A DNA stretch of 64,000 bases from Iodobacter sp025352645 (GCF_033446605.1 NZ_JAWQUO010000013.1:71951-135950); one strand, 5' to 3'; counted from the stretch's first letter, positions 36,103-45,923 are shown. Numbers and translations are program-made. The notes: a model not told the origin generated them from the sequence alone.

Positions 36103-38157
36103 ATGGATATGAAAACGATTTATCTCTTAATCCCGCTGGCTCCCCTGTTTGGAGCGCTGGTCGCAGGCCTGTTTGGCTGGGCGATCGGGCGGCGAGCCTC
36201 ACATCTGGTCACGATTGGTGGTGTTGCTGCCTCGTTCCTGATGTCGGCTTATGTTTTAAACCACTTGGTTTCAGGTGGGAATAACTTTAACGGTACGGTT
36301 TACACTTGGCTGACCGTTAATGGCGTTGATTTTAACGTTGGTTTCTTGGTCGATAAGCTCACCGCAATGATGATGTGTGTGGTGACTTTTGTATCCTTGA
36401 TGGTGCATATCTACACCATCGGTTATATGTCGGAAGACCCTGGTTATCAGCGTTTCTTTAGTTATATCTCCTTGTTTACCTTTTCAATGCTGATGCTGGT
36501 GATGGCGAATAACTTCGTTCAGCTGTTCTTTGGTTGGGAAGCGGTGGGGCTGGTTTCATACCTCTTGATTGGTTTCTGGTTTAAAAAGCCGACGGCTACT
36601 TTTGCCAATATGAAGGCTTTTTTGATCAACCGTGTGGGTGATTTTGGTTTTCTACTCGGGATTGGTCTGGTACTGGCTTACTTTGGCTCGCTGGATTACG
36701 CCGATGTGTTTGCTAAAGCACCAGCGCTAAAAGACGCCACGATTAGTCTGTTCCCAAATGTCACTTGGTCTTTGATGTCGGTGACTTGCATCTTGCTGTT
36801 TATCGGTGCGATGGGTAAATCGGCTCAGTTCCCGCTGCATGTTTGGCTGCCAGACTCGATGGAAGGCCCAACACCGATTTCCGCACTGATTCACGCGGCA
36901 ACGATGGTAACGGCAGGTATCTTTATGGTGGCACGTATGTCGCCATTGTTTGAGCTATCTGATACTGCGCTGAATTTTGTGATGGTGATTGGCTCGATTA
37001 CCGCGCTGTTTATGGGTTTTCTCGGGATTATCCAAAACGATATCAAGCGGGTGGTGGCTTACTCAACACTATCGCAGCTTGGCTATATGACGGTGGCGCT
37101 GGGTGCTTCTGCTTACTCGGTAGCGGTATTCCACCTGATGACACACGCTTTCTTTAAAGCGCTACTGTTCTTGGCTGCAGGTTCAGTGATTATTGGTATG
37201 CATCACGATCAAGACATCCGCAATATGGGTGGCTTGAAGAAATATATGCCGATTACTTGGATTACTTCCTTGATTGGATCGCTGGCACTGATTGGTACGC
37301 CTTTCTTGTCGGGTTTCTATTCTAAAGATTCGATTATTGAAGCCGTGGCGGAGTCTCATCTGCCAGGCGCAAGCTTTGCTTACTTTGCCGTGGTTGCTGG
37401 TGTATTTGTGACCGCGTTTTACTCTTTCCGTATGTACTTCTTGGTGTTCCACGGTGAAGAGCGTTTCGGCAAGGCGCACGATGCACACGGCCACGATGCC
37501 GCTCATGCACATGATGATGACCATGGGCATGCAGATGAGCATCATCATGGCTTGGCTCCAGGGCAAAAACCGCATGAAACACCATGGGTGGTGACTCTAC
37601 CACTGGTGTTACTGGCGATTCCATCGCTGGTGATCGGTTACTTTGCGATTGAGCCTATGCTTTACGGTGATTTCTTTAAGGGTGTGATTTTTGTTAATCA
37701 CGAACTTCACCCAACTATGGAAATGCTAAAAGAAGAGTTCCACGGTGCAGGTGCGATGGGTATTCACTCGCTGACTAGCTTGCCATTTTGGCTGGCCTTG
37801 TCAGGTGTAGTGGTGGCCTGGTACTTCTACTTAGTGAAGCCAAGTATTCCTGCGGCACTCGATCGCTTCTTTACTTCTATTGGGATCAAGAAGCTGCTCG
37901 ATGAAAAGTACTATATGGATCACCTGTATATCAACGGTTTTGCCGCAGGTGGCCGAGTGCTGGGTACGCTGTTCTGGAAAGTAGGCGATACCTTTATTAT
38001 CGATGGCTTGCTTGTCAATGGTACGGCTAAGGTGGTGGGCTTGTTTGCTGCAGCGGCGCGTAAATTGCAAACCGGTTATATCTACCACTACGCTTTTGCC
38101 ATGATTATTGGTGCCATTGGCCTGATGACATGGTGGATTGCTGGCCTGCTGGCCTAA
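36103..38157 (+). CDS. nuoL: NADH-quinone oxidoreductase subunit L
   Basis: A 684-residue Mrp-type antiporter subunit at the far end of the membrane arm, with 14-16 helices, the lateral helix at the C-terminus and the conserved GWEAVGLVSYLLIGFW and GKSAQFPLHVWLPD. Between helices, around residues 457-483, sits a His/Asp-rich loop with ten His in 26 residues. ATG 36109 is a possible alternative start. Confidence 0.96.
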   Translation: MDMKTIYLLIPLAPLFGALVAGLFGWAIGRRASHLVTIGGVAASFLMSAYVLNHLVSGGNNFNGTVYTWLTVNGVDFNVGFLVDKLTAMMMCVVTFVSLMVHIYTIGYMSEDPGYQRFFSYISLFTFSMLMLVMANNFVQLFFGWEAVGLVSYLLIGFWFKKPTATFANMKAFLINRVGDFGFLLGIGLVLAYFGSLDYADVFAKAPALKDATISLFPNVTWSLMSVTCILLFIGAMGKSAQFPLHVWLPDSMEGPTPISALIHAATMVTAGIFMVARMSPLFELSDTALNFVMVIGSITALFMGFLGIIQNDIKRVVAYSTLSQLGYMTVALGASAYSVAVFHLMTHAFFKALLFLAAGSVIIGMHHDQDIRNMGGLKKYMPITWITSLIGSLALIGTPFLSGFYSKDSIIEAVAESHLPGASFAYFAVVAGVFVTAFYSFRMYFLVFHGEERFGKAHDAHGHDAAHAHDDDHGHADEHHHGLAPGQKPHETPWVVTLPLVLLAIPSLVIGYFAIEPMLYGDFFKGVIFVNHELHPTMEMLKEEFHGAGAMGIHSLTSLPFWLALSGVVVAWYFYLVKPSIPAALDRFFTSIGIKKLLDEKYYMDHLYINGFAAGGRVLGTLFWKVGDTFIIDGLLVNGTAKVVGLFAAAARKLQTGYIYHYAFAMIIGAIGLMTWWIAGLLA

Positions 38158-38241
38158 AGCCGGCATCTTGCCGGGGATCGGGGGGGAAGGTCTTACTAGA
38201 TCGAATCCCCCTTACGAATTAAATTAACAAGTAGGTTGACT

Positions 38242-39741
38242 ATGACGGGTAATCTTCTAAGCCTCGCGATCTGGCTGCCGATCGTGGCGGGCCTTGTAGT
38301 ACTCGCGACAGGCGGGGACAAAAACGCGACGGCCGCACGCTGGCTGGCGTTGATTGGCGCTTTGCTAAGTTTCTTGGTAACCATTCCGCTGTACACGCAG
38401 TTTGAATCTTTACATGGCGGTATGCAGTTCGAAGAGCTGAAGCCGTGGATCGCTTCATTCAATATCAACTACCACCTTGGGGTTGATGGCATTTCGATGC
38501 TGTTTGTGATCTTGAATAGCTTTATTACCTTGATGGTGATTTTGGCTGGCTGGCAAGTGATCGAAAAGCGTGTCGGGCAATATATGGCCGCGTTTCTGAT
38601 TATGTCGGGCTTGATCAATGGCGCATTCGCCGCCATGGATGCAATCTTGTTCTATGTATTCTTTGAAGCCATGCTGATTCCTATGTACCTGATTATTGGT
38701 ATCTGGGGTGGCCCGCGCCGTGTTTATGCGTCGGTTAAGTTCTTCCTTTACACCTTGCTTGGCTCTTTGCTGACACTGGTTGGTTTTATCTACCTGTATC
38801 AGCAAACTGGCGGTAGCTTTGAAATCGCAGACTTCCAACGCCTACCCTTAGGAATGACGGCACAGACTTTAGTGTTGATCGCTTTCTTCTTTGCCTTTGC
38901 CGTAAAAGTGCCAATGTGGCCGGTGCACACTTGGTTGCCGGATGCCCACGTTGAAGCGCCTACCGGTGGTTCGATGGTATTGGCGGCGATTACTCTGAAG
39001 CTGGGTGCTTATGGCTTCTTGCGGTTTGCTCTGCCGATTGCACCAGACGCTGCACGTGAATACGCATGGGTGTTTGTGGCGCTGTCTTTAGTTGCAGTGA
39101 TTTACATTGGTTTGGTTGCGCTCGTTCAAACCGATATGAAAAAGCTGGTGGCTTATTCTTCGATCTCGCATATGGGTTTTGTCACGCTGGGCTTCTTTAT
39201 GTTTGCCGGTGGCACGCAGTTAAACCAGTACGCGGTAGAAGGTGCATTACTGCAAATGATTTCTCACGGCTTTGTTTCCGCCGCAATGTTCTTCTGTATC
39301 GGTGTGATGTACGACCGTGTGCACAGCCGTAAAATTGCAGATTACGGCGGTGTGGCCAATAAAATGCCGATCTTTGCCAGCTTTATGATGTTGTTTGCCA
39401 TGGCTAATTCGGGTCTGCCGGGTACTTCTGGTTTTGCCGGTGAATTTATGGTGATTCTGGGGGCGGTGCAGGTGAATTTCTGGTACGCCTTTGCTGGTGC
39501 AACTACGCTGATTTTTGGCGCAGCTTATACCCTGTGGATGTACAAGCGGGTGCTGTTTGGCGAAGTGGCGAATGCGCATATTGAGCATCTTAAAGACGTA
39601 AACAGCCGCGAATTCCTGATTCTTGCTGTGCTGGCGGTTGCTGTGCTTGGCATGGGCCTCTATCCAAAGCCATTTGCAGATGTGATGCATGTGTCAGTGA
39701 ATGATTTAATCTGGCATGTTTCACAAAGCAAATTGCACTGA
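38242..39741 (+). CDS. nuoM: NADH-quinone oxidoreductase subunit M
   Basis: A 499-residue Mrp-type antiporter subunit with about 14 helices. The Glu in FFEAMLIPMYLIIG and the Lys in VKVPMWPVHTWLPD are proton-channel residues. The frame starts at TTG 38236, but ATG 38242 fits the family. A short hairpin (AGCCGGCA / TGCCGG) lies in the 84 bp after nuoL. Confidence 0.96.
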   Translation: MTGNLLSLAIWLPIVAGLVVLATGGDKNATAARWLALIGALLSFLVTIPLYTQFESLHGGMQFEELKPWIASFNINYHLGVDGISMLFVILNSFITLMVILAGWQVIEKRVGQYMAAFLIMSGLINGAFAAMDAILFYVFFEAMLIPMYLIIGIWGGPRRVYASVKFFLYTLLGSLLTLVGFIYLYQQTGGSFEIADFQRLPLGMTAQTLVLIAFFFAFAVKVPMWPVHTWLPDAHVEAPTGGSMVLAAITLKLGAYGFLRFALPIAPDAAREYAWVFVALSLVAVIYIGLVALVQTDMKKLVAYSSISHMGFVTLGFFMFAGGTQLNQYAVEGALLQMISHGFVSAAMFFCIGVMYDRVHSRKIADYGGVANKMPIFASFMMLFAMANSGLPGTSGFAGEFMVILGAVQVNFWYAFAGATTLIFGAAYTLWMYKRVLFGEVANAHIEHLKDVNSREFLILAVLAVAVLGMGLYPKPFADVMHVSVNDLIWHVSQSKLH

Positions 39742-39751
39742 TAAGCGATAG

Positions 39752-39780
39752 TCGGAAGCCAGAATTGGCTTTCCGATTTT
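39752..39780 (+). terminator. Hairpin with T tail between nuoM and nuoN
   Basis: Arms TCGGAAGCCA and TGGCTTTCCGA with a GAAT loop and a one-base bulge, followed by TTTTAT. It looks like a weak internal terminator or 3' stabiliser within the operon. Confidence 0.5.
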
Positions 39781-39832
39781 ATCCTGAGGTTTTATACCTT
39801 CGGACCACAATATTATTTGATAGGGTTGCATA

Positions 39833-41287
39833 ATGACCTGGACGAGCCTTAATGCTTGGGTGGCAATGCCGGAAATTTTCCTGCTGCTTGCTACCTGTGC
39901 GGTACTTCTTCTTGATTTATTTGTGTCTGATGCCAAGCGGCATATCACTTATGTGCTGACTCTTTTGGTGTTGGCCGTAACGGCTTTGCTGGTTGTGAAC
40001 AGCATGTATCCCGTTCCGCAGCTGGCTTTTAATGGCCTGTTTATCAGCGACCCCATCGCGCAACTTGCCAAGCTTGGTATGGTTTTAGGTGTGGCACTGG
40101 TGCTGATTTATGGCCGTGATTACGCCATTGTTCGTGGCTTATTCCGTGGCGAGTTGTTTACCCTCACCTTGTTTGCTTTGGCAGGCATGATGATTATGGC
40201 CTCTAGCGTTAATTTCTTAACGCTCTATATGGGGCTTGAATTACTTTCTTTGTCTTTGTATGCGCTGGTCGCTTTGCAACGCGATTCAATTGCTTCCACA
40301 GAAGCGGCGATGAAGTATTTTATTCTGGGCGCTTTGGCTTCTGGGATGTTGCTCTACGGTATGTCAATGATTTACGGCGCAACCGCTTCGCTGGATGTGT
40401 TTGTGATGGCACATAAAATTGCCAGTGGTGAAGCCAACCGCATGTTGGCCGCATTTGGTCTGGTGTTCTTGGTAACGGGTATTGCCTTTAAGTTGGGTGC
40501 TGTACCGTTCCATATGTGGGTGCCTGATGTATACGAAGGCGCGCCTACGCTGATTACTCAGCTGATTGGTTCAGCTCCAAAGCTGGCGGCTTTTGCTTTT
40601 GTGATTCGTTTGTTGGCGCAGGGTATGGAAGGTTATGCCTTTGACTGGCGTGGCATGCTGATTGTGCTGTCGGTATTGTCGATGGCGATTGGTAATCTGA
40701 CTGCGATTGCGCAAACTAGCATGAAGCGCATGATGGCTTATTCAACCATCTCGCATATGGGCTTCTTGCTCTTAGGTATTTTAGTTGCTAGCCCGATTGG
40801 TTATTCTGCATCGTTCTTTTACGCCATGGTTTATATGCTTACCGCTGCCGCTGGTTTCGGTATGGTGATGCTGCTATCTCGTGAAGGCTTTGAGGCCGAT
40901 AAAATTGACGACTTCAAAGGCCTTGCCACTCGCAGCCCTTGGTTTGCGTGCATGATGATGTTTGTGATGTTTTCTATGGCAGGTATTCCGGTCTTTATTG
41001 GTTTCTTTGCCAAGTTGTCGGTATTACAGGCCGTTGTTAATCTAGGCTATGTCTGGTTGGCGGTATTGGCGGTGATCTTCTCGCTGATCGGCGCTTTCTA
41101 CTATCTGCGCATCGTTAAAATTATGTACTTTGACGAAGCCACAGATACCGCACCGATTGTTGCTGGCTTGGATACTAAGTTGGTGTTATCCGTAAACTGC
41201 CTGTTATTACTGGTATTGGGCCTGATGCCAGATCGCCTGATGGCGGTATTGTCACAAGCCGTCACTTCATCGCTCGTGCCAATGTAA
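39833..41287 (+). CDS. nuoN: NADH-quinone oxidoreductase subunit N
   Basis: A 484-residue Mrp-type antiporter subunit. GLELLSLSLYALVAL and KLGAVPFHMWVPDVYEGAP are typical. It is the last complex I subunit in the operon; its TAA overlaps the ATG of the DUF2818 gene. Confidence 0.96.
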   Translation: MTWTSLNAWVAMPEIFLLLATCAVLLLDLFVSDAKRHITYVLTLLVLAVTALLVVNSMYPVPQLAFNGLFISDPIAQLAKLGMVLGVALVLIYGRDYAIVRGLFRGELFTLTLFALAGMMIMASSVNFLTLYMGLELLSLSLYALVALQRDSIASTEAAMKYFILGALASGMLLYGMSMIYGATASLDVFVMAHKIASGEANRMLAAFGLVFLVTGIAFKLGAVPFHMWVPDVYEGAPTLITQLIGSAPKLAAFAFVIRLLAQGMEGYAFDWRGMLIVLSVLSMAIGNLTAIAQTSMKRMMAYSTISHMGFLLLGILVASPIGYSASFFYAMVYMLTAAAGFGMVMLLSREGFEADKIDDFKGLATRSPWFACMMMFVMFSMAGIPVFIGFFAKLSVLQAVVNLGYVWLAVLAVIFSLIGAFYYLRIVKIMYFDEATDTAPIVAGLDTKLVLSVNCLLLLVLGLMPDRLMAVLSQAVTSSLVPM

Positions 41288-41583
41288 TGAATAATGTGTA
41301 CTTGCTGTGCGGGTTGGCATTTATTGCTGCCAACCTGCCTTTCTTTTTTGAGCGCATCATTTTTTGCATTCCGGCAAAAAAGGTAAAGGGCTTTCACTGG
41401 CGTTTATTAGAGCTGGTACTGCTTTATATTGCGCTGGGTTTATTGGCAAGATTACTGGAGGGACGTCTTTCTCCGGTGCATGCCCAGAGCTGGCCTTTCT
41501 TTGCCACGACTTTTGCGATGTTTATCGTATTTGCTTGGCCTGGGTTTGTCTGGTGTTATTTCTGGCGCAAACCAGGTATTTAA
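41287..41583 (+). CDS. DUF2818 family membrane protein
   Basis: A 98-residue protein with three hydrophobic helices. The start VYLLCGLAFIAANLPFF and the end PGFVWCYFWRKPG match DUF2818, a family found after nuoN in many betaproteobacteria. Position and the one-base overlap with nuoN suggest an accessory role for complex I, but none is proven. Confidence 0.85.
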   Translation: MNNVYLLCGLAFIAANLPFFFERIIFCIPAKKVKGFHWRLLELVLLYIALGLLARLLEGRLSPVHAQSWPFFATTFAMFIVFAWPGFVWCYFWRKPGI

Positions 41584-41587
41584 TAAG

Positions 41588-41616
41588 AAAAGCCCAACTG
41601 CTGTTGGGCTTTTTTG
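41588..41616 (+). terminator. Terminator of the nuo operon
   Basis: Stem AAAAGCCCAAC / GTTGGGCTTTT with TGCT loop and T run. Confidence 0.93.
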
Positions 41617-41659
41617 TGTTTAAAATATGTTTGCTGATCCGCCATAAAGAGGTGAACCT

Positions 41660-42010
41660 ATGCAGAAATTGAGCGCGGTCTTATTTATGTTATGTACTAC
41701 GCTGGCGACGGCGAATGATCTTTTGTCAGCACTCAAAAAGGAAATGGGCCAAGCCAGCTGTGAGCAGGATACGCAGTGCCGAGTACTCGCTCTGGGGCTT
41801 AAATCTTGTGGCGGGCCAGAGTTTTATTGGCCATGGTCTGTGGCAGAAGGCAAGGCGGACAAGATTGCTTTCTTAGCTAAAAAATACAATGATGAGAGAG
41901 CGGAGCAGATTAAAAGTAGTGGTGAGTTGTCTGATTGCAGCTTAGTGAGCCGCCCAGCCGTAGTATGCAGTAAGAAGCAATGCGTATTACAGGGTGAAAG
42001 TGCTTATTAA
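41660..42010 (+). CDS. Cys-rich secreted hypothetical protein
   Basis: A 116-residue protein with a signal peptide (cleavage after TLATA, about residue 18). The mature part has five Cys: CEQDTQC, SCGGPEFYWPWS, SDC, and VVCSKKQC, counting six positions with the two in each pair. It probably forms disulfides in the periplasm. The spacing suggests a small compact domain. AGAGGTG lies 8 bp before the ATG and terminators lie on both sides, so it is a single-gene unit. Not assigned to a known family. Confidence 0.65.
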   Translation: MQKLSAVLFMLCTTLATANDLLSALKKEMGQASCEQDTQCRVLALGLKSCGGPEFYWPWSVAEGKADKIAFLAKKYNDERAEQIKSSGELSDCSLVSRPAVVCSKKQCVLQGESAY

Positions 42011-42036
42011 AAAGTAGCAAAAAAAGCAGATAAAAA

Positions 42037-42063
42037 AAACGGCGAACTCAGGTTCGCCGTTTT
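42037..42063. terminator. Bidirectional terminator
   Basis: Stem AAACGGCGAAC / GTTCGCCGTTT with TCAG loop, A-rich on the left and T-rich on the right. It serves both the Cys-rich gene and the convergent subtilase. Confidence 0.9.
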
Positions 42064-42081
42064 GCTTTGTCAGCTTAAGAT

Positions 42082-45000
42082 TTATATACCAGCACCCACA
42101 GCGCGTGTGACTGATGCTGCTGTTGGTAGTGGGTCATTGGTTTCTACCATTAGCGCGGTATTAGTCTGTGATACACCATCAATCAGGTAAGCAACGCTGC
42201 CAAGGTAGCGTTTACCTACTGGCAGGCTTTTCCAGCTAAACCCTACGGAGGCAGTACCGCCTACGTAGATTTTGCTTGGAGCCAGTGCTTTAAACTCACC
42301 ACCGACATCGCCAGAGTTAATAATCCAGCTAGATAAGGTGTAGCTACTGTTACCACCCTTAACACCATAACCTACTACGCAAGCCTTGTAGTTACCGGCA
42401 GGCAGATTAAATAACTGCACTGTTTCGTTAGAACCATCGCTGCCGCTAGCACCTACTTTGACGCCCGCAGCGTTCATGACCAGTAAATCTAAGTCATCTT
42501 CACCACCGTGCTGAGTGTCTGAGTTATAGAGAGCAAAACGGCTAACAAGGTTGTTGGTCGGAACGCTGAAGTTATGGACTTTAACGCCAGCGGTACTGTT
42601 ACCCGCCGTGCATTCCAGTACACCGTCTTTTGCGCCGGAATCAGTAGCAATGGCACCGCTGCTCAGTGTTGCTTCTTTTAGGCCGCCTTTAGTCAAGGTC
42701 AGTTTGCCATCGCTGCCGGTGGCAATCGTAATGACCTTGCTGCCTGACGCTTCTTCGCTGCTGAGCTGTGAAACCGCAGCTAGCAGGCTAGCCTTAGCTG
42801 TTAGAGGAGAACGCACGGTATGTGTGCCATCTGACCAAACCAGAGCGCCGTACTGATAAACGTTTCTTGGCGCAGTAGTGCGGCTCAGCGTTACCGTAAA
42901 GGATTTGCTCTCACCTGGGGCTAGGCTCAGTGTTGCTGGTGAGACTGCGGCAGTAAAGCCGCTGATTGCTGCTTGTGCGGTATAAATGGAGGCACGATCG
43001 CTTACATTGGTCACCGTCCGGGTAAAGGTAAATTTACCGAGAACATTGGCGGTGGTTAATGAAGGTACATTCAGATTGTAAGGCTGAATGCTGCCGATCA
43101 CACTGCATTTAGCTGGGCTTAGCTGATTTTGCCCGCAAAGGTAGCGGTCATAATCAATTGCACTGACGTCATAGACTAAGCCAGGATCAGCGGCAACATT
43201 AGGGTTTACATGCCCTGCACCTTGAGCCCATGGCAACAAGCCATTTTGCAGGCCAGGTTGCCCGTCATTCAGCGTGGTGTATGCGCTAGTCATCAGGGCA
43301 GATTTAATTGCCGCAGGCGACCATGTCGGGTGCAGCTGATGCAGTAGTGCGCCAAGACCTGCCACGTGTGGGCTAGACATCGACGTGCCTTGCATAGATT
43401 GCCATTCAGCCGGAGCTGCCGCGCCATTGGCCACCTGATTACGCTGCTCTTCTGTAAGCAAAGGGCGTGATGCGGCAAGAATATCAACGCCAGGTGCGGT
43501 TAGATCGGGCTTAAGCACATTTGCATCCGCACGGTTTGGGCCGCGTGATGAAAAATCTGCCATAAGCGGTGCATTACCTGATGAAGCTGTAATTGATTTG
43601 CTAAATACCGCTTGAGCCGCATCACTGGCTGCAGCTGCATAGGTTTTTGCCGTTACGCCATCGGCAGCACTCAGATGTACTGTAGGAATCACGTGTGAAA
43701 ATGCGGTGATAGTTGCTGAGCCACCTGCTACGTTGGCGAGCAGCATACCTGCGCCACCCGCGCTTTGTACGGCAGCACTTTTGTTAACAAGAGCCGTTGA
43801 GCCGCGATCGCATAACACGATTTTCCCTGCAACTTTGGCAGGGTCAAGCTTTGCGTCGGCAGGTACAGCATCTGCATCGCCATAGCAGCGGTCGAGTGCT
43901 GTTTTGCTGGCAGGAGATAGGCTGGCGTAGTCGGTCACACCGGCATTTTTAGCAATAATTAAGTTTGCTGTTAGCGGGGCTGGGTTAACCGAGCCGCCTT
44001 TAAGAACCTTACTGCCAAGCGTAACGGTGCTTTCTTGTACGCGGTCGTGGGTTGATGCCGCAACGGTAGTTAACCATGGGCCGATATGCGCCACCATATT
44101 GGCGGGCCCGCTATTGCCAGCAGATGCAGCCACAAAGACACCTGCATTGGTTGCCGCTAAAAAGGCTAAGTCAACGGGATCATTCAGCTGCTCACCACCG
44201 CTGATTGAGTAGTTCAATACATTCACACCATCGCTCACTGCCGCTTCGATCGCCTTAATGCTATCGCCGCCGTAGCAGTTGTTTTTTCCGGCAGCAAGAA
44301 TAGGGTCGTTAGATGTCCAGCATACTTTGTAGGTAGCAAGGCGGGCGCGTGGTGCAATGCCTGATAGGTAACCAATGGATGCGCCGCCAATTGTTCCGGC
44401 TACTTTGCCATTCCCACCTGCGGTTGAAGCGGTATGCGAGCCGTGGCTATCGCTGTCACGTGGAGAGTTGTAGTCGCTCCAGTGCGGTACTTTTGCGCCA
44501 CTGTTAACCAGCGCTTCGTACTGTGCTCTGAATTTTTTTGCACCAATCAGCTTGTTATTACAATTAGCTGCAGCAAAACCTTCACCATTTTCGCAAGAGC
44601 CTTTCCACGATGCAGGTGGCGCGCCATAAACCTGGTTGCCGTTGGCATCATGTGTGGCCTCACCATTGGCATTCACGCGATCGGCAAAAGAAGGATCTTC
44701 TGGCCATACACCGGTGTCAATCACACCGATAATAATGTTTTCACCAGCACTGCCAGCGCCATTGAGCTGTGACCAAAGGCCTGAACCAGGTTTATCTAAG
44801 CCTAAGAATTTAGGTGTGTAGTTAGTTTGGATACTACGTGGCTGATCAAGTGTAATTGCCACAACATCGGCGCTGTTTTTAAGCTTTCTAACTTCAGCGT
44901 CGGTCAGCATGGCAGAGAAGCCATTGAAAACAACCTGATAGTTATGCACAACTGGTGCATTCGCTATAGTGGCAAGCACATTATTTTGTTTGGTTTCGAT

Positions 45001-45225
45001 ATAGTTGATATAAGCCTGCACATCGTAGGCATTAATATCAAGCAACTGGCCTGCCGCTGGTTTTGTGGCTTTTAAGCCACTAATGTCACCGGTGTAGGAA
45101 GCCGCTGGTTTGTCTGCTAGCTGAATAATATACGGCAGGCGTGCTTCATCTGCAGAGGCAAAGCTTGCCGCTCCGGCGCTCAGCAAAGCGACGATGGCTA
45201 AATTGATAATACTGCGCTTCATCAT
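42082..45225 (-). CDS. Secreted plant-type subtilisin-like serine protease (S8)
   Basis: A 1047-residue secreted protease. In order: signal peptide (to about residue 25), an I9 inhibitor-like propeptide (about 30-130), and the S8 catalytic domain with Asp in GVIDTGVWPED, His in DSHGSHTASTAGG and Ser in GTSMSSPHVAG. A PA domain is inserted between His and Ser (about 450-560). A cucumisin-type fibronectin-III region (around GKFTFTRTVTNVSDRAS) and a C-terminal PPC-like beta domain follow. This layout is that of plant cucumisin-like subtilases. The start ATGA overlaps the stop of the PEP-CTERM gene by 4 bp. Confidence 0.93.
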   Translation of the reverse strand: MMKRSIINLAIVALLSAGAASFASADEARLPYIIQLADKPAASYTGDISGLKATKPAAGQLLDINAYDVQAYINYIETKQNNVLATIANAPVVHNYQVVFNGFSAMLTDAEVRKLKNSADVVAITLDQPRSIQTNYTPKFLGLDKPGSGLWSQLNGAGSAGENIIIGVIDTGVWPEDPSFADRVNANGEATHDANGNQVYGAPPASWKGSCENGEGFAAANCNNKLIGAKKFRAQYEALVNSGAKVPHWSDYNSPRDSDSHGSHTASTAGGNGKVAGTIGGASIGYLSGIAPRARLATYKVCWTSNDPILAAGKNNCYGGDSIKAIEAAVSDGVNVLNYSISGGEQLNDPVDLAFLAATNAGVFVAASAGNSGPANMVAHIGPWLTTVAASTHDRVQESTVTLGSKVLKGGSVNPAPLTANLIIAKNAGVTDYASLSPASKTALDRCYGDADAVPADAKLDPAKVAGKIVLCDRGSTALVNKSAAVQSAGGAGMLLANVAGGSATITAFSHVIPTVHLSAADGVTAKTYAAAASDAAQAVFSKSITASSGNAPLMADFSSRGPNRADANVLKPDLTAPGVDILAASRPLLTEEQRNQVANGAAAPAEWQSMQGTSMSSPHVAGLGALLHQLHPTWSPAAIKSALMTSAYTTLNDGQPGLQNGLLPWAQGAGHVNPNVAADPGLVYDVSAIDYDRYLCGQNQLSPAKCSVIGSIQPYNLNVPSLTTANVLGKFTFTRTVTNVSDRASIYTAQAAISGFTAAVSPATLSLAPGESKSFTVTLSRTTAPRNVYQYGALVWSDGTHTVRSPLTAKASLLAAVSQLSSEEASGSKVITIATGSDGKLTLTKGGLKEATLSSGAIATDSGAKDGVLECTAGNSTAGVKVHNFSVPTNNLVSRFALYNSDTQHGGEDDLDLLVMNAAGVKVGASGSDGSNETVQLFNLPAGNYKACVVGYGVKGGNSSYTLSSWIINSGDVGGEFKALAPSKIYVGGTASVGFSWKSLPVGKRYLGSVAYLIDGVSQTNTALMVETNDPLPTAASVTRAVGAGI

Positions 45226-45923
45226 GATGCAATCCCTGCAGAGTTGTTCTGAGCTTTGTGCTTACGGCGCACCACCATGCTGATACTTGCTAGACCCAGT
45301 GCCATCAGCAGCCATTCAGCAGGTTCAGGAACGGCGGTAACATTAATATTATCCAGCCCGAATTGAGCTTGGTTATTACTAAAGGGAACGCATTCACCCG
45401 TGGTGGTAGTGAGGCATGCCGCAAAACTGATTTCCTTAAAGACACGATTGTTTGCGGTGTATTTAAAATCACTAAAAGACCATTTTCCACTGGCATTTTG
45501 GCCAGGCAATGTGAAGCTATCGCTAAAGGTTTCTCCGCCAAGACCTTTGCCATAGACAATCAAATTAGCAACAGTAAAGGGAATACCTGCACTCAGTGGA
45601 GCTGCAAAGCTGCTGGAAAAACTACTCAGCTTAAAACCATATTGGCTGGAAATACTCAGTCCGCCATCATTTAGGCCAAGGTAGTAAGGGGTGTTATTGC
45701 CAGCTGGGCAATCAAGAACCGCGCAGCTGCTGCTGGTGGCAATCGCGCCTGCTAGCCCATCACCCAGCACTTTTAAACTGAACTGCGGGTCTGCATGGAT
45801 TAAATCTCCGCCTTCAAAAACATCACCTTTTAATGTATCAAAATTAATCAGCGATGCTTGAGCAGCAGGCATGGCCAAGCCAATGGCAGCGGTAAGCAGT
45901 GCCATCTTGAGTGATTTCTTCAT
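45222..45923 (-). CDS. PEP-CTERM sorting domain protein
   Basis: A 233-residue protein: signal peptide (MKKSLKMALLTAAIGL...AQA), a beta-rich middle with an FDTLKGD start and six Cys, and a C-terminal VPEPAEWLLMALGLASIS followed by a basic RRKHK tail. That tail is the tripartite PEP-CTERM signal cut by an exosortase; no exosortase is in this window. ATG 45923 follows AGGGAG at 5 bp, and the longer frame from 45974 was rejected. It is translationally coupled to the downstream subtilase (ATGA overlap). Confidence 0.9.
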   Translation of the reverse strand: MKKSLKMALLTAAIGLAMPAAQASLINFDTLKGDVFEGGDLIHADPQFSLKVLGDGLAGAIATSSSCAVLDCPAGNNTPYYLGLNDGGLSISSQYGFKLSSFSSSFAAPLSAGIPFTVANLIVYGKGLGGETFSDSFTLPGQNASGKWSFSDFKYTANNRVFKEISFAACLTTTTGECVPFSNNQAQFGLDNINVTAVPEPAEWLLMALGLASISMVVRRKHKAQNNSAGIAS

